A stretch of DNA of 6,463 nt from Simkania negevensis. Lineage in GTDB: Bacteria; Chlamydiota; Chlamydiia; Chlamydiales; JAFITR01. Numbering within the stretch: the stretch's first letter is position 1; each line of letters starts with the position of its first letter. Location of the stretch: assembly GCA_017116025.1 (NCBI GenBank), contig JAFITR010000085.1:1-6463 (forward strand). The letters are read 5' to 3'. The position numbers and the translations under genes are program-made. Below are positions 6,370 through 6,463 of this stretch, piece after piece. The notes below the pieces were generated by a model. It worked only from the letters and a program-made list of their open reading frames with translations, ran no database searches and was not told the DNA's origin.

Positions 6370-6459
6370 AGCCCGGAGGGCGCTCGATCAAAGCCTCGGG
6401 TGACGAGCGAAGCGAGGAACCCGTGGTATGTACATAGAGAAAATAGAGCCCGGAGGGCG
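6370..6459. repeat. GC-rich modular repeat element bounded by AGCCCGGAGGGCG copies
   Basis: Identical 13-mers AGCCCGGAGGGCG stand at 6370-6382 and 6447-6459, 77 bp apart; each contains the mini-hairpin GCCC-GGA-GGGC. Between them CCTCGGGT (6394-6401) pairs with ACCCGTGG (6419-6426), one mismatch, around a purine-rich loop. Next comes the perfect 10-bp palindrome TATGTACATA (6427-6436). Strings of this style (AGCCCGGAGGGC, GACGAGCGAAGCGAGGAACCCG) recall dispersed intergenic repeats of Planctomycetes and relatives, from memory only. The element may continue past the right edge. The stretch 6293-6369 before it holds nothing I can identify. Confidence 0.65.
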
Positions 6460-6463
6460 ATTG

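Overview
The window most resembles a member of the Chlamydiae outside the classical Chlamydia genus. The main evidence is the minus-strand nqrA. Its C-terminal end (LLEVAAEDFALPTF, then ICPSKIEM) and its RRG-KR-LL-IVI stretch are, from memory, closest to chlamydial NqrA. It also stands alone rather than in an nqrABCDEF operon, as in Chlamydia. This placement is an inference from remembered sequences, not a search result.

Layout from left to right: (1) the 5' end of a minus-strand GxxExxY-family gene, cut by the window edge, with four tandem 9-10 bp repeats upstream of its start; (2) nqrA on the minus strand, starting at GTG; (3) a divergent intergenic region holding an 8-bp inverted repeat nested around a TTGTACAA palindrome; (4) a plus-strand yjbH-like gene for an exported outer-membrane, exopolysaccharide-associated protein; (5) a 77-base gap from the yjbH stop to the preferred flagellin start, with a good candidate sigma-28 promoter; (6) a flagellin gene whose variable middle is replaced by about six beta-propeller-like repeats; (7) a 187-residue helical protein of unknown function, 25 bp behind the flagellin and with its own Shine-Dalgarno; (8) an intrinsic terminator; (9) a GC-rich, palindrome-rich repeat element running to the right edge.

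The genes fall into unrelated jobs. NqrA belongs to the sodium-pumping NADH:quinone reductase. YjbH belongs to surface polysaccharide or outer-membrane biology. The flagellin plus the following orphan look like one sigma-28 transcription unit. The sodium pump could in principle power a sodium-driven flagellar motor, but nothing in the window tests that. The most unusual item is the flagellin: both conserved ends are present, so it should be able to polymerise, but the surface-exposed middle appears to be a propeller fold rather than an ordinary hypervariable domain. No stretch over 300 bases lacks a gene. I saw no tRNA, rRNA or CRISPR array.
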